The position numbers and the translations under genes were made by a program. 64,000 nucleotides of DNA, from NCBI GenBank assembly GCA_964420455.1, contig CAYQTO010000003.1:1-64000 (forward strand), written 5' to 3'. Below, piece after piece: positions 9,238 to 17,998 of this stretch. The stretch comes from CAYQTO01 sp964420455 (GTDB lineage: Bacteria; Sumerlaeota; Sumerlaeia; SLMS01). Numbering within the stretch: position 1 is the stretch's first letter; every line of letters begins with the position of its first letter. Below the pieces are notes generated by a model that made no database searches, was not told the origin of the DNA, and saw only the letters and a list, made by a program, of their open reading frames with translations.

Positions 9238-10083
9238 ATGGACTTCCAGCTCACCGAAGACGGCCTTCAAGACTACCTCCGCCAGATCGCCGACCATCCG
9301 ATCCTTACACGCGAGGACGAGGTCGCCCTCTTCCAACGCGTTGAGAACGGGGACGATTCCGCCCGCGAGGAAGTTATTCGCTGCAACCTCCGCCTGGTCG
9401 TCAAGATTGCCCTCCAGTTCAAGGACTCCGGCATCACCCTCGCCGACCTGATTCAGGAAGGAAATATTGGTCTCATTTACGTGACCGGCAAGTTCGACTG
9501 GCGGCGGGGCTTCCGCTTTTCCACCTACGCGGCCTTCTGGATCCGTCAGGAAATCCAGGCCGCCGTCCGAAACAACCAATCGCTGATCCGCCTGCCGATC
9601 CGGAAGGCGCGGCTGATGGGGCGCATCAGCGAGGCGATCCGCCACTTCAACGCGTTCGAGGGGCGAGACCCGTCGGTCGAGGAAATTGCCACGTTCGTCG
9701 ATGTGGAAGTGGGCAAGGTCAAGGCTCTGCTGCCACTGCGCGAGTCAATGGTGTCGCTCGATGTGGAACGGGGCGAGGACGGTGGCAGCCTGATGGACAC
9801 CCTCGCGGACAACCGGCCGGCGCCCTATGAGCAGCTGGATAACGAGCAGCGTCGCGCCACCGTGAAGAGTGTCATGGGGTTCCTGAGCGAGCGCGAGCGC
9901 CGCATCCTCGAATTGCGCTTTGGCATCGGCGGCCGTGGCAGGGGCCTGAGCCTCCGCAAGACCAGCGCGATCGTCGGGCTCAGCCAGGAGGGCGTCCGCC
10001 GCATCGAACGCCGCGCCCTCGACAAGCTCCAGCGCCCGGCGATTCGCTCCCGCCTCGAGGGCCTCGTGGCATCAGCCGCCTGA
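9238..10083 (+). CDS. Sigma-70 family RNA polymerase sigma factor (group 2-like)
   Basis: A 281-residue sigma factor with regions 1.2 through 4.2 and no long N-terminal region 1.1, so it is a group 2 or short primary-type sigma. Region 1.2 is LQDYLRQIADHPILTREDE. Region 2 is intact, with DLIQEGNIGL, FRFSTYAAFWIRQEI and LIRLPIRK. Region 3 includes RDPSVEEIATF. Region 4 is FLSERERRILELRFGI plus a helix-turn-helix and GVRRIERRALDKL. It would direct RNA polymerase to -35/-10 promoters. The -10-reading helix has Y-A-A-F-W-I-R-Q where housekeeping sigmas usually have Y-A-T-W-W-I-R-Q. Its last 12 bases overlap the end of the convergent thioesterase gene. Confidence 0.93.
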   Translation: MDFQLTEDGLQDYLRQIADHPILTREDEVALFQRVENGDDSAREEVIRCNLRLVVKIALQFKDSGITLADLIQEGNIGLIYVTGKFDWRRGFRFSTYAAFWIRQEIQAAVRNNQSLIRLPIRKARLMGRISEAIRHFNAFEGRDPSVEEIATFVDVEVGKVKALLPLRESMVSLDVERGEDGGSLMDTLADNRPAPYEQLDNEQRRATVKSVMGFLSERERRILELRFGIGGRGRGLSLRKTSAIVGLSQEGVRRIERRALDKLQRPAIRSRLEGLVASAA

Positions 10084-10497
10084 GACCAGGTAAGGCTCCA
10101 GTTGCGCCAGGATATCCGGGCCGACCCTCACGGGTCGGCCCTCGCCATTCATGAACGCGTGGCGCGTCGTGGCACGCACCAGCGTCAGCCTCCGTTCCGG
10201 ACACTCGACGCGATAGGCGAGCCCCACCCGCAACCGGGTCAGTTCCGTGACCCAGGCGTGCACCTCGAGCCAGTCGTCATTGCGACCCGGGCTTTGGTAC
10301 TCGATGGCGAGGTGGGTTAAGGGGAGGTGAAGCCCCCGCGCTTCCCAATCGCGATAGGGATCGCCCCCATGGCGGATCATCTCGATGCGCGCCGCCTCGA
10401 GATATACCGGGTACCGCGCGTGGTGAATGAACCCCATCGCGTCGGCGTCGGGGTACATCACGCGCAACCGGTGGCAGAAAGCGTTCGGCGGGATCAA
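10072..10497 (-). CDS. Acyl-CoA thioesterase, YbgC/FadM hot-dog family
   Basis: A 141-residue single hot-dog domain protein. VMYPDADAMGFIHHARYPVY contains the family motif with the catalytic Asp followed by the helix carrying YPVYLEAARIEMIR. These cytoplasmic enzymes hydrolyse short- or medium-chain acyl-CoA thioesters. The start is a TTG at 10497-10495 whose bases overlap the stop of the upstream gene as TTGA; no ATG occurs before the conserved N-terminal strand, so translational coupling from the upstream gene is the simplest reading. The 3' end overlaps the convergent sigma factor gene. Confidence 0.85.
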   Translation of the reverse strand: MIPPNAFCHRLRVMYPDADAMGFIHHARYPVYLEAARIEMIRHGGDPYRDWEARGLHLPLTHLAIEYQSPGRNDDWLEVHAWVTELTRLRVGLAYRVECPERRLTLVRATTRHAFMNGEGRPVRVGPDILAQLEPYLVSGG

Positions 10498-11477
10498 TAC
10501 TGGGTCGCGAAGTCGTTTTCCATCTGGCGGATCAGGTCCACATCCGCCATGCCGTGAAACTCGATCGAATCCTTGAAGCGGTCGAGGTCAAGATGCATCA
10601 GCGACCACTTTTCGTGGGTGTGGTGGGCAACCACATGGCCCAGTTCGTCCTTCCCCCAATAGACCGCCTCCCACTTCTGGTTGGGTCCGAAGGCGACGGT
10701 GAACTTGCGCCCGCGGGCGAGCTTCTTCTCCTCCGGTTCCGGTTGCGGTTCGGGCGTCTGAGAGGCGGCGGGCGCCTCGGTGACATCGTCCAGATCTTCA
10801 TCCGACCCGGGGACTTCAATGACGTCCTGCTCGTTGAGCTTCTTGACCGCCCACTGGGTGAAGGTCTCTTCGCGGGGTGCCAGGTCGGTGCTAGCCCGTT
10901 CTTGTATGGTCGGGATAAACCGGCGGTCCTTGAACTTGAGCAGGTGGAAAACCATCATGTCGCGGTCCCACCGGTTTTCCGTCGCCAGGGTTTGGAGGCA
11001 GCCGCTGCTAAGGCGGCCGATCGGTTCGATCTCGTAGCTGAACAGGGGAACCCCCTTCGCCTCCGCAGTTCCATCAGCCCGCAGCAGGTAGACGATGTCG
11101 TAGTCGCGGGACTGCTTGCGCTCCTTGAACACGGCAACATTTCCGTCCTCGAGAACGAGGATGGTCCCGGGGATGAGGTTGCCGGACTCGTCGTAGAAGG
11201 CGACTTCGCGGACCCAGTCGCGGCTGGCGGTGGTGGGGCTGCGCTCCACGGTGGCGCGGGTTTCGAGGGTCTCCGTGCGGGCGACGGCGGCGCGGGACCC
11301 TGATCGCCGCTGGCGAAGGACCTCCAGAGAGGGAGCCGGAGCGGTCGGCTTGAACTGGTTGTTGCCGCGCGAGAGGACCGAGCGGGCGAGCTGGCTCAGA
11401 TAGTCGTCTGCTTCGGACATGTCGTCCGAACCGGCGCCGCCGTTCAGGTCTTCCGTCTGGTACCGTTTCTTCTGCAT
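10494..11477 (-). CDS. Protein of unknown function
   Basis: A 327-residue soluble protein that I do not recognise. It starts with basic/polar low-complexity sequence (about 1-90), followed by a beta-rich globular segment (about 90-215, with VAFYDESGNLIPGTILVLED and DYDIVYLLRADG). An acidic Pro/Glu-rich linker follows (about 235-260, PEPQPEPEEKK), then a short C-terminal domain with WEAVYWGKDELGHVVAHHTH and MHLDLDRFKDSIEF. No signal peptide or membrane helix is visible. GGGGA precedes the ATG. It is coupled to the downstream thioesterase by a TTGA overlap. The two-lobed layout with a charged linker suggests a scaffold or regulatory protein. Confidence 0.75.
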   Translation of the reverse strand: MQKKRYQTEDLNGGAGSDDMSEADDYLSQLARSVLSRGNNQFKPTAPAPSLEVLRQRRSGSRAAVARTETLETRATVERSPTTASRDWVREVAFYDESGNLIPGTILVLEDGNVAVFKERKQSRDYDIVYLLRADGTAEAKGVPLFSYEIEPIGRLSSGCLQTLATENRWDRDMMVFHLLKFKDRRFIPTIQERASTDLAPREETFTQWAVKKLNEQDVIEVPGSDEDLDDVTEAPAASQTPEPQPEPEEKKLARGRKFTVAFGPNQKWEAVYWGKDELGHVVAHHTHEKWSLMHLDLDRFKDSIEFHGMADVDLIRQMENDFATQY

Positions 11478-11650
11478 CGTTTCAGGTCCCCGTTTGCCCT
11501 ATGTTGCATCACTTTCTACGGGTATTGATTTCGTAATGTCGGGAAAAGTCCGTCAGGGATTGCCTCTGGTTCAAGAAGACTTTTACAGGAGAGCCGCAAA
11601 AATTTCATTTTGCAATAAAGACCTCGCCCCGCCTCTTTATCCGTGGGCTC

Positions 11651-14389
11651 TCATCCCGTCGTCCTCAGTCCGCTGGCGATAGCGTTTACGGATAGCAACA
11701 CGTCCGGGAGGAGTCGATCCGCCTCATTGTCCGCGCCGCTGGCCCTCAACTTCCGCCACTGGGTCAGCAGTCGCACCTGGTGCTCGTGCAGGCGCCGCAG
11801 GCCGATATCGCGCATCTCGATGGTCTTCAGCATTCTGGGTCGCCGTTCGGCCCGGGGCTTCTCGAACACCTCGTCGATCATCGCGCCGGTGCGCTCGAGC
11901 TCCGTCACGATCAGTCCGAGGAATCGACGGCGAATGTGTTCATCTTGTACCATCGACGCGTATAGGTCCATGAGCTCGCGATGGGCGGAGGCGAGGCTCG
12001 TCTCCGCATTGTAGAGGGCGTTGCGAAAGAACGGGGTGCGGGCGCCGCGCTTTCGCAGGAGGTCGAACTGTCCGGGGGTTTCCTCCTTGAGGCGCTCGAG
12101 GCCCGCCCCGAGGCCGTACCATCCCGGCAGATAGTGCCGCGCCTGGTTCCAACTGAAGACCCAGGGGATCGCCCGCAGGTCGGCGAGGGTCCGTCGCCCG
12201 GTCCGCCGCGCCGGGCGCGAGCCGATGGTGCTTTGCTCGAGTGCATCGATCGGAGTCGCCGCGGACCAGTAGTCGAGAAAACCGTCCTCGCGAACGAGCG
12301 TCACATAGGCCTCGCGACAGAACCCCGCCAGCTGCTCGAGCGCCTCCGCCAGCTCGTCGTCGATCGTGTCCGCCAGCCGCTCGTGCTTGACCGTCGCCGC
12401 GGCCACGCCCGCCACCAGCAACTCGAGGTTGTACGTCGCCGTCCCAACGTTGGCGTATTTCTGCGCGATGGTCTCGCCCTGCTCGGTCAGGCGGAACACC
12501 CCGTGGAGGGACCCATGGGGGAGCGCCTCGAGGAACCGGTGCGTGGGCCCCGACCCGCGGCTGGGCGTGCCCCCCCGCCCGTGGAAAAACATCAGCCGGA
12601 CGCCTTTCTCACGCGCGACATCCGCCAGCGCCCGCTCGGCCCGGTACAGGAACCATTGGCTCGCCAGGAATCCTCCGTCCTTGTTGCTGTCGCTATAGCC
12701 CACCATCACGACCTGGACCGGAGGCCTCTCGTCCTGTAATCGGAGGCTGGCCCGTGTCACCGGATGGTCGAGGAACTCCGCCAGAATCGCCGGCGCGCGC
12801 TCGAGATCCTCAAGGGTCTCGAACAACGGGATGACCGGAATCAGGCAGGCGAGTTCCCCGTCGACGAGGCGCACGAGACCCGATTCGCGGGCAAGGAGAT
12901 ACACGCTCAGCAGGTCGGAAAGGTCGCGCGTCATGCTGACGATCAGGCCGCCGAGCCCCTCGCGGCCATGCCCCTCGTAATGGCGGACCAGTTCATCATA
13001 GCAGGAGACCACCGCGTGTGCCTCGGGGGGGAGGCGGTTGTGGCGCGGGGCCAACGGTCGTGGCGTCTGGAGCTCGGCGCAAAGGAACGCACGCCGTTCC
13101 TCTTCGGGCCAGGTTTCGAAGGCCGTGTCGCCGATTCCGGCGGCCTCCAGCAGTTGGCCCACGGCCGCGTCGTGAAACGCGCTGTTCTGGCGGATGTCCA
13201 GCGCGGCGGTCTGGAGGCCAAACACAGCGACGAGTCTTTCAACGGGAGCGACGTCCGCGATCGCGAGATGCCGCGCCCCGACAGCAAAAAGCGACTCGCG
13301 CAGCAGCCGCAGGTCCGCCGCAAGGTCACCCGCCCGGCGGTAGGCATTCGGGGCCTGCGGATCGCGGGCGGCCTCCAGCCTCGCCCGCATCCCGAGAACA
13401 TAACGGCGCCACGGCTCCTGCTCCAACTCGCGCTCCGAAATCGCGCCGTTCGTTGCAGCACCATTGATTTCCATCCGCCGCAGCGCCTCCACCAGCTCCT
13501 CCGGCGGATCCTGAAACATCACGCTGAGGCTCATCCGGTTGAACAGTGTGTCCAGCTCCCGCAGGAGCACCCCGATGGCGAGATGGCGCAGGCGCAGAAG
13601 GGTGCGCCGGGTGACCTCCGCCGTCACGAGCGGGTGGCCGTCGCGGTCTCCTCCCACCCAATTCCCAAAGGTGAGGCGGGGCTGGGTATCGGGCTCCTCG
13701 ATCAGGGTGGGATCGAGCCCCAGTTCCGACCACGCCTGGCGCAGGCGCAGGTCCAGCCGCAGGATGACCTGCGGAAAGATCTCCTCGAAGTAGTAGAGGA
13801 CGTTTTCCAGTTCGGACTGGACGTCGGGTTTTTCGAGGAGGATCTCGCCGGTCCTCCAGAGCCGCTCCAGGTCTGCATGGATGCGATCATGGATTTGCTC
13901 GCGCTCCGCCGGGGTCCACATCTGGTTCTCGAGCTCGACCAGATGAAGGTACAGCGAGCGGTGGATGTGGAGGACGGTGGGGCGCTTGGCTTCCGTGGGG
14001 TGGGCGGTGAGGACCGGTTCTACGTGGACCCGGCGAAGGGCGGCGGCGAGTGTCGGTTCGTCCAGGCCGGCGGCGCGCATCTCCTCCAGGCACTGTTTCC
14101 AGAGCCCCGGCTCGGACTCGGCAATGCCGCGGGCCTCGCGTCGGCGGCGCGTCTGGATCGCCGCGTTCTCTTCCACAAGGTTGAGCAACTGAAAGGCGAT
14201 CGAAAGGGCCCGGATTTCCCCGGCCGCGTCCGACGACGCCTCGGCGTGGCCTTGCTCCTCCGCTCCGTACCAGGGCAGGCGGCGGGCGATGTGCCCCTGG
14301 CCGATCCCCTCCAGCGCCCTGCGGAACGTCCGAACGAGGAATTCGAAGTCCTGGTCGATTTTCTCGAAGGTGGCGGCGACGGTGGGCAT
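11651..14389 (-). CDS. ppc: Phosphoenolpyruvate carboxylase
   Basis: A 912-residue enzyme of the usual bacterial PEPC length, carboxylating phosphoenolpyruvate to oxaloacetate to feed the TCA cycle. Diagnostic motifs are VEPVLTAHPTEAKRPT (catalytic His), GNWVGGDRDGHPLVT, VMVGYSDSNKDGGFLASQW, FFHGRGGTPSRGSGPTHRFL and FRLTEQGETIAQKY. The C-terminus reads LRTTG where most PEPCs end NTG. I set the start at ATG 14389 (MPTVAATFEKIDQD) because the open frame upstream is the antisense of the prepilin terminator region and has no family similarity. It lies downstream of the prepilin gene but behind a terminator, so it is probably transcribed independently. Confidence 0.95.
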   Translation of the reverse strand: MPTVAATFEKIDQDFEFLVRTFRRALEGIGQGHIARRLPWYGAEEQGHAEASSDAAGEIRALSIAFQLLNLVEENAAIQTRRRREARGIAESEPGLWKQCLEEMRAAGLDEPTLAAALRRVHVEPVLTAHPTEAKRPTVLHIHRSLYLHLVELENQMWTPAEREQIHDRIHADLERLWRTGEILLEKPDVQSELENVLYYFEEIFPQVILRLDLRLRQAWSELGLDPTLIEEPDTQPRLTFGNWVGGDRDGHPLVTAEVTRRTLLRLRHLAIGVLLRELDTLFNRMSLSVMFQDPPEELVEALRRMEINGAATNGAISERELEQEPWRRYVLGMRARLEAARDPQAPNAYRRAGDLAADLRLLRESLFAVGARHLAIADVAPVERLVAVFGLQTAALDIRQNSAFHDAAVGQLLEAAGIGDTAFETWPEEERRAFLCAELQTPRPLAPRHNRLPPEAHAVVSCYDELVRHYEGHGREGLGGLIVSMTRDLSDLLSVYLLARESGLVRLVDGELACLIPVIPLFETLEDLERAPAILAEFLDHPVTRASLRLQDERPPVQVVMVGYSDSNKDGGFLASQWFLYRAERALADVAREKGVRLMFFHGRGGTPSRGSGPTHRFLEALPHGSLHGVFRLTEQGETIAQKYANVGTATYNLELLVAGVAAATVKHERLADTIDDELAEALEQLAGFCREAYVTLVREDGFLDYWSAATPIDALEQSTIGSRPARRTGRRTLADLRAIPWVFSWNQARHYLPGWYGLGAGLERLKEETPGQFDLLRKRGARTPFFRNALYNAETSLASAHRELMDLYASMVQDEHIRRRFLGLIVTELERTGAMIDEVFEKPRAERRPRMLKTIEMRDIGLRRLHEHQVRLLTQWRKLRASGADNEADRLLPDVLLSVNAIASGLRTTG

Positions 14390-14478
14390 GGGCGGCTCCG
14401 GATCGTATCGCCTGGGAGGCTGACGGTGGGGGGCGCCTGACTCAACCCCGGTTGCGCGGGACGGCGATCCAAACCTGT

Positions 14479-14515
14479 GAAAACGAAAGGGGCGCGGCGT
14501 GGTGCCGCGCCCCTT
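14479..14515 (-). terminator. Intrinsic terminator of the prepilin gene
   Basis: A perfect 12-bp stem, AAGGGGCGCGGC at 14487-14498 pairing with GCCGCGCCCCTT at 14504-14515, with loop GTGGT. Read on the minus strand it is followed by TTTCGTTTTC, a good T-rich tail. It begins 28 bases beyond the prepilin stop and separates that gene from ppc. Confidence 0.85.
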
Positions 14516-14543
14516 GGGGTCATCGATGATGATGGGGCGAGAC

Positions 14544-15206
14544 TTACTGGGTGGTCTCGTTGGTTGGGCCCCAGCGGGTGATCTCGCCGTTGCTGATGGT
14601 GCCGTTGGTGGGATCGTAGGGGACCTGGAAACTGTCGACCTGGTCGGGGCCGAGGCTGCGGATCTGCCAGCCGTCCTCTGCGGGGAACCAGCCCGGTTCG
14701 GCCACGCCAAGGGTGGCGGCGGGGTTGGCCTGCTGGGCGTCGGGGCGCATGGAGAAGCGGCCGTAGTCCGCCAGCCAGCACACCTCACACGTATTGCCCG
14801 CGAGCGTCATGTAGCCAAAGTGGGTCGGGTCGAAGTAATTGTCCTGAACCACAGCACCGGTCCGGGTGCTGGTGATGGAGCCGCCGGGGGGATCTATCTG
14901 GCCACCGTAGCGGAAGGACTCCGGCCGGAAGATGTCTGAGGGCACAGAGGTGATGTAGGCCACCGGGGTCGTCCAGCGGCGCATGCCTTCCTCGCCGATC
15001 TTCCACGCCCAGGACGGGGAGTAGCGGTTGTAGTCCACGTAGTAGGACTCCGCCGCCGTGGCCATGCTACGCATGTCCGCAAGGGTTCGGGAGACCTTCG
15101 AGCGGGTCTGCGCCTCGAGGAAGTTCGGGACGGCGATGGCCGCGAGAATGGCAATGATTGCGACGACAATCAGAAGCTCAATCAGTGTAAATGCTTTGCT
15201 CTTCAT
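14544..15206 (-). CDS. Type IV prepilin-like / pseudopilin protein
   Basis: A 220-residue protein with a class III leader: short basic MKSKA, then FTLIELLIVVAIIAILAAIA, with Glu at mature position 5, followed by the N-terminal pilin helix and TRSKVSRTLADMRSMATAAE. The processing residue before Phe is Ala rather than the commoner Gly. The C-terminal domain is GspG/GspH-like in size but not obviously homologous (WKIGEEGMRRWTTPVAYI and a lone CEVC). Expected fate is cleavage by prepilin peptidase and assembly into a pilus or T2SS pseudopilus. AAAGGAGA (15216-15223) gives a strong ribosome binding site, and a strong terminator follows. No other pilus gene adjoins it; a GspF/PilC gene lies at 50017. 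Confidence 0.9.
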   Translation of the reverse strand: MKSKAFTLIELLIVVAIIAILAAIAVPNFLEAQTRSKVSRTLADMRSMATAAESYYVDYNRYSPSWAWKIGEEGMRRWTTPVAYITSVPSDIFRPESFRYGGQIDPPGGSITSTRTGAVVQDNYFDPTHFGYMTLAGNTCEVCWLADYGRFSMRPDAQQANPAATLGVAEPGWFPAEDGWQIRSLGPDQVDSFQVPYDPTNGTISNGEITRWGPTNETTQ

Positions 15207-15473
15207 TTGGAGCGTCTCCTTTCTGGTGAAGGTCGATAAAGGGCCCGATCCTTGGAGCCGCGCAACGGGAAATTTTGGGGCCAGAAGGGCCTTAAGAAAA
15301 GTTTTGTCTCCTCCATGTCACAAAGGTCTCGAGAACTGGGAAGATTCCTTCTAACCGCGGAAAAAGGGCCCATGGGGGAAGGTTCTTGACGTTCATCGCC
15401 GCCGCTGGGCCCACTGGTTTCACGTCCGGAAATCAGGTTTTTCCCGCGTTCCCGTTCCCGTTGCGACCTGTTG

Positions 15474-16325
15474 ATGGCCCACCTGCGCCGAAGTGAAAAG
15501 ACCTCTTTCCGATGGCTGCGGCCCCTGCTTGCCGCAGCACTGGCGATTCTTCTGCTCCAGGCGATCCTTGGTGACTCGCTCCGTGGCTGGGTGATGCCGC
15601 TCGGGGCGCCCTTCCTCGAGGCCGGCGGTTGGGTACGCGATCGGGGGGCAATCGTTTGGACCGCCCTGTTTGACGCGGAGCGCCTCCGAAAAGAGAACGA
15701 AAGCCTGAAAAAGGACGTTCTCGAGGATCGCCTTCAGGCGGCCGCGCAGGAGGCTGATCGGACCGTCGCGTTTCTTGCCCAGCACGTCTCGACGCATGTA
15801 CCGCCCGGGGCATTTGAGCTTGTGGCCGCCCCGGTGCTGGTGGGTCCGGCCGCCCGGGGTCCCCGACAGTTGTGGGTCGGGCTGGGGAGCGACGACGGCG
15901 TGGAGACTGGTCACGTGGTTTTGGGGCCGGAGGGGATCGTCGGCGAGGTGGCAGACGTGCATCGGGCGATTTCGCGGGTGGAGTTGGTGACGGATCGGGA
16001 CGCGGCGTGGGGGGCAGCGGTGGGCGAGGAGGCCGAATTGGGGATGCTCCGTGGTACCGGCGCGCCGGACTTGGCGGAGTTTCACTTTCACCGCACCGTG
16101 GCGACGGCGAAGCCCGGCGACCCGGTGTTTTCGAGCGGCATGGCGGCGTCGCTTGCTCCCGGGGGCATCCCCTTCGGCGTGGTCGAGGAGGTGACGCACA
16201 ACGCGGAGGCCCAGCCGGTGGCGCTGGTCCGGCTGCCGATGGCGCCGGGATCGCTGCGCACGGTTTTCGTCCTTCGCCAAACGCGAGTTGCCGATCCCTC
16301 GGAGGCGGCGGCCAATGGCGGCTGA
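15474..16325 (+). CDS. mreC: Rod-shape-determining protein MreC
   Basis: A 283-residue protein with one N-terminal membrane helix (about 17-35), a coiled-coil stretch (about 65-105, FDAERLRKENESLKKDV) and a periplasmic beta-barrel region (about 115-265) with ELVAAPVLVG, LGSDDGVETGHVVLG and GIVGEVADVHRAISRVELVT. MreC bridges MreB/MreD to periplasmic elongasome enzymes. The start is ATG 15474, with a TTG immediately before it. TTGACG at 15386 is a possible -35. It heads the mreC-mreD-rodA set; neither mreB nor a PBP2 gene is present in the cluster. Confidence 0.88.
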   Translation: MAHLRRSEKTSFRWLRPLLAAALAILLLQAILGDSLRGWVMPLGAPFLEAGGWVRDRGAIVWTALFDAERLRKENESLKKDVLEDRLQAAAQEADRTVAFLAQHVSTHVPPGAFELVAAPVLVGPAARGPRQLWVGLGSDDGVETGHVVLGPEGIVGEVADVHRAISRVELVTDRDAAWGAAVGEEAELGMLRGTGAPDLAEFHFHRTVATAKPGDPVFSSGMAASLAPGGIPFGVVEEVTHNAEAQPVALVRLPMAPGSLRTVFVLRQTRVADPSEAAANGG

Positions 16326-16836
16326 GGGGACCCGCAGTTGTCTTGAAGGGGCCGTGGAGGGACTCGCGGTGGTGCTGGCCATGGGGTTTCTTGCCGGCGT
16401 TTCGGGGGGGTGGCCGATTGAGCTTCCCATTGTCTATACGGCTCTGCGGTCCTTTGGCTGGAGGCCGGAGCGGGCTGCGGCGATGCTTGCGGTGATGGCC
16501 GTTGTGATGGGTGTCTATACGGGTACGGGACCCCTGGGGGCGCTGGTTCCGGCGTTGTGTGGGCTGGGTTTGGCGCTTGCCGTGGTGCGTGGCGACGCGC
16601 GGCCGGGCGGCGCGGAGCATGTTGCCTTCGCGGCGCTGGTCCTTGCGGGGAGCCTCCCGCCGCTGGTGCTCCTCGGGGGATGGGGAGGCGCGCTGGCATG
16701 GATCAACAGCGTGGCAGCGATTGTTGTCGGAGCGGTGATCTGGGCGGTTGTTGGGTGGTGGAGGGAGATTCCCTCGGAGGTGCGCGAGCGCCGCGTGCGG
16801 CTCGCTCCCGAAGGGCGGGAGCGGCTGGCATCATGA
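16315..16836 (+). CDS. MreD-like integral membrane protein
   Basis: A 173-residue hydrophobic protein with about five membrane segments, in the position mreD normally holds between mreC and rodA. The sequence is too divergent to assign by motif, so the identity rests on context, size and topology. ATG 16315 overlaps the end of mreC by 11 bases; an ATG at 16288 is possible but lies deeper in mreC. Its ATGA junction with rodA (16833-16836) implies coupled translation. Two copies of GTCTATAC (16432, 16513) occur here, both encoding Val-Tyr-Thr. Confidence 0.65.
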   Translation: MAAEGTRSCLEGAVEGLAVVLAMGFLAGVSGGWPIELPIVYTALRSFGWRPERAAAMLAVMAVVMGVYTGTGPLGALVPALCGLGLALAVVRGDARPGGAEHVAFAALVLAGSLPPLVLLGGWGGALAWINSVAAIVVGAVIWAVVGWWREIPSEVRERRVRLAPEGRERLAS

Positions 16837-17996
16837 GCATCGCCGGCGCCGGCCCCTTGAGGGAACGGAGCGAGTCGGTCCTGGCTGCTCCGCCCCGCTG
16901 GCTCCTGGCGTTTCGCCAGACCGACGGGGTTCTGCTTCTTCTCGTTCTCGTGGCCGCCGGTGTTGGCTGGGTCACCCTTGCCGGCGCCACCCATAGGGCC
17001 TCCCAGCTGGCCTACGCGGTCGATCGCCAGGCGGCGTTCCTCGCCATCGGGCTGGCGGGAATGCTCGCGGCCTTCCTTCTCGATTATCGCTGGCTCAACC
17101 GGATGGCCCTCGCTGTCTATACACTCAACCTGGTGGCGCTGGTCTTTGTGTTGGCGGCGGGGGCGCGAATCAATGGCGCGCGGTCGTGGATCTCCCTCGG
17201 GCCGATCAACTGGCAACCGAGCGAAACGATGAAGATCGCCGTGGTGCTCGTCGCGGCCCAGTGGCTGGCGGCGAACCAGGAGTCGCTCCGGTCGTGGCCC
17301 GGCATTCTCGTTCCGGGCATCATCTGTGGCCTGCCGGCGGGGCTGATCCTCATCCAGCCGGACCTCGGGACCGCGTCTCTCTTTTTCCTCATTTACCTGG
17401 CGATGATGCTGATGGCGGGGGCGTCGCTGCCCAAGCTCGGCGTGGTCGTGGCCGCTGCGGCGGGGGGCGTCGCCGCCGCCTTTCCGTTCCTCAAGCCCTA
17501 CCAGCAGGCGCGGCTTACGAGCTTCCTCGATCCCGCCGCCGATCCCACCGGTGCCGGCTACAACCTTCTCCAGTCCCAGCTCGCCATTGGCAGCGGCGGC
17601 CTCCTCGGCCAGGGGTGGGGCGAGGGCATCCAGGGAAACCTCCGCTTTCTCCCCGAGCACCATACGGACTTCATTTTCGCGAGTTTCGTCGAGCAGTTCG
17701 GACTTTTCGGCGGGGTGGTGTTGCTGGGGTTCTTCGGGATGATCATCTGGCGGATGGTGAAGGCGATGGACGTGGCTCGTGATCGCTTTGGTGGCATTGT
17801 GGTTTCGGGCCTCATTGCGATCTTCGCCGGCCATGTGGTGATGAATATCGGAATGACCATGGGACTGCTACCGGTGACGGGCATTCCGTTGCCGTTTTTG
17901 AGCTACGGCGGCTCGTTCCTGGTGACGACGATGGGGCTGTTCGGCATTGTGTTGAACGTGGCCTCGCGGCGGTTTACCTTTATTCGCGGGGCGTGA
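16833..17996 (+). CDS. rodA: Rod-shape-determining protein RodA (SEDS glycosyltransferase)
   Basis: A 387-residue SEDS protein with about ten membrane helices that polymerises lipid II into glycan during cell elongation. Family motifs are GARINGARSWISLGPINWQP, LILIQPDLGTASLFFLIYLAM, LLQSQLAIGSGGLLGQGWGEG, FLPEHHTDFIFASFVEQFG and the C-terminal GIPLPFLSYGGSFLVTTMG. I chose ATG 16833 (MSIAGAGPLRERSE), which overlaps the upstream stop as ATGA. Unlike the Escherichia coli arrangement, no class B PBP gene precedes it. It ends 2 bases before the convergent glycosyltransferase stop, with no terminator visible. Confidence 0.93.
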   Translation: MSIAGAGPLRERSESVLAAPPRWLLAFRQTDGVLLLLVLVAAGVGWVTLAGATHRASQLAYAVDRQAAFLAIGLAGMLAAFLLDYRWLNRMALAVYTLNLVALVFVLAAGARINGARSWISLGPINWQPSETMKIAVVLVAAQWLAANQESLRSWPGILVPGIICGLPAGLILIQPDLGTASLFFLIYLAMMLMAGASLPKLGVVVAAAAGGVAAAFPFLKPYQQARLTSFLDPAADPTGAGYNLLQSQLAIGSGGLLGQGWGEGIQGNLRFLPEHHTDFIFASFVEQFGLFGGVVLLGFFGMIIWRMVKAMDVARDRFGGIVVSGLIAIFAGHVVMNIGMTMGLLPVTGIPLPFLSYGGSFLVTTMGLFGIVLNVASRRFTFIRGA

Positions 17997-17998
17997 GT

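Noticed and set aside
12764..14440. Long plus-strand reading frame (558 codons) opposite ppc
   Set aside because: It is antisense to a clearly conserved PEP carboxylase; the sequence is Arg/Pro/Gly-rich with no family features, as expected for a high-GC shadow frame.
14390..14788. N-terminal extension of the ppc frame
   Set aside because: The added 133 codons are antisense to the prepilin gene and its terminator and are Pro/Arg/Ser-rich; PEP carboxylase homology begins at ATG 14389.
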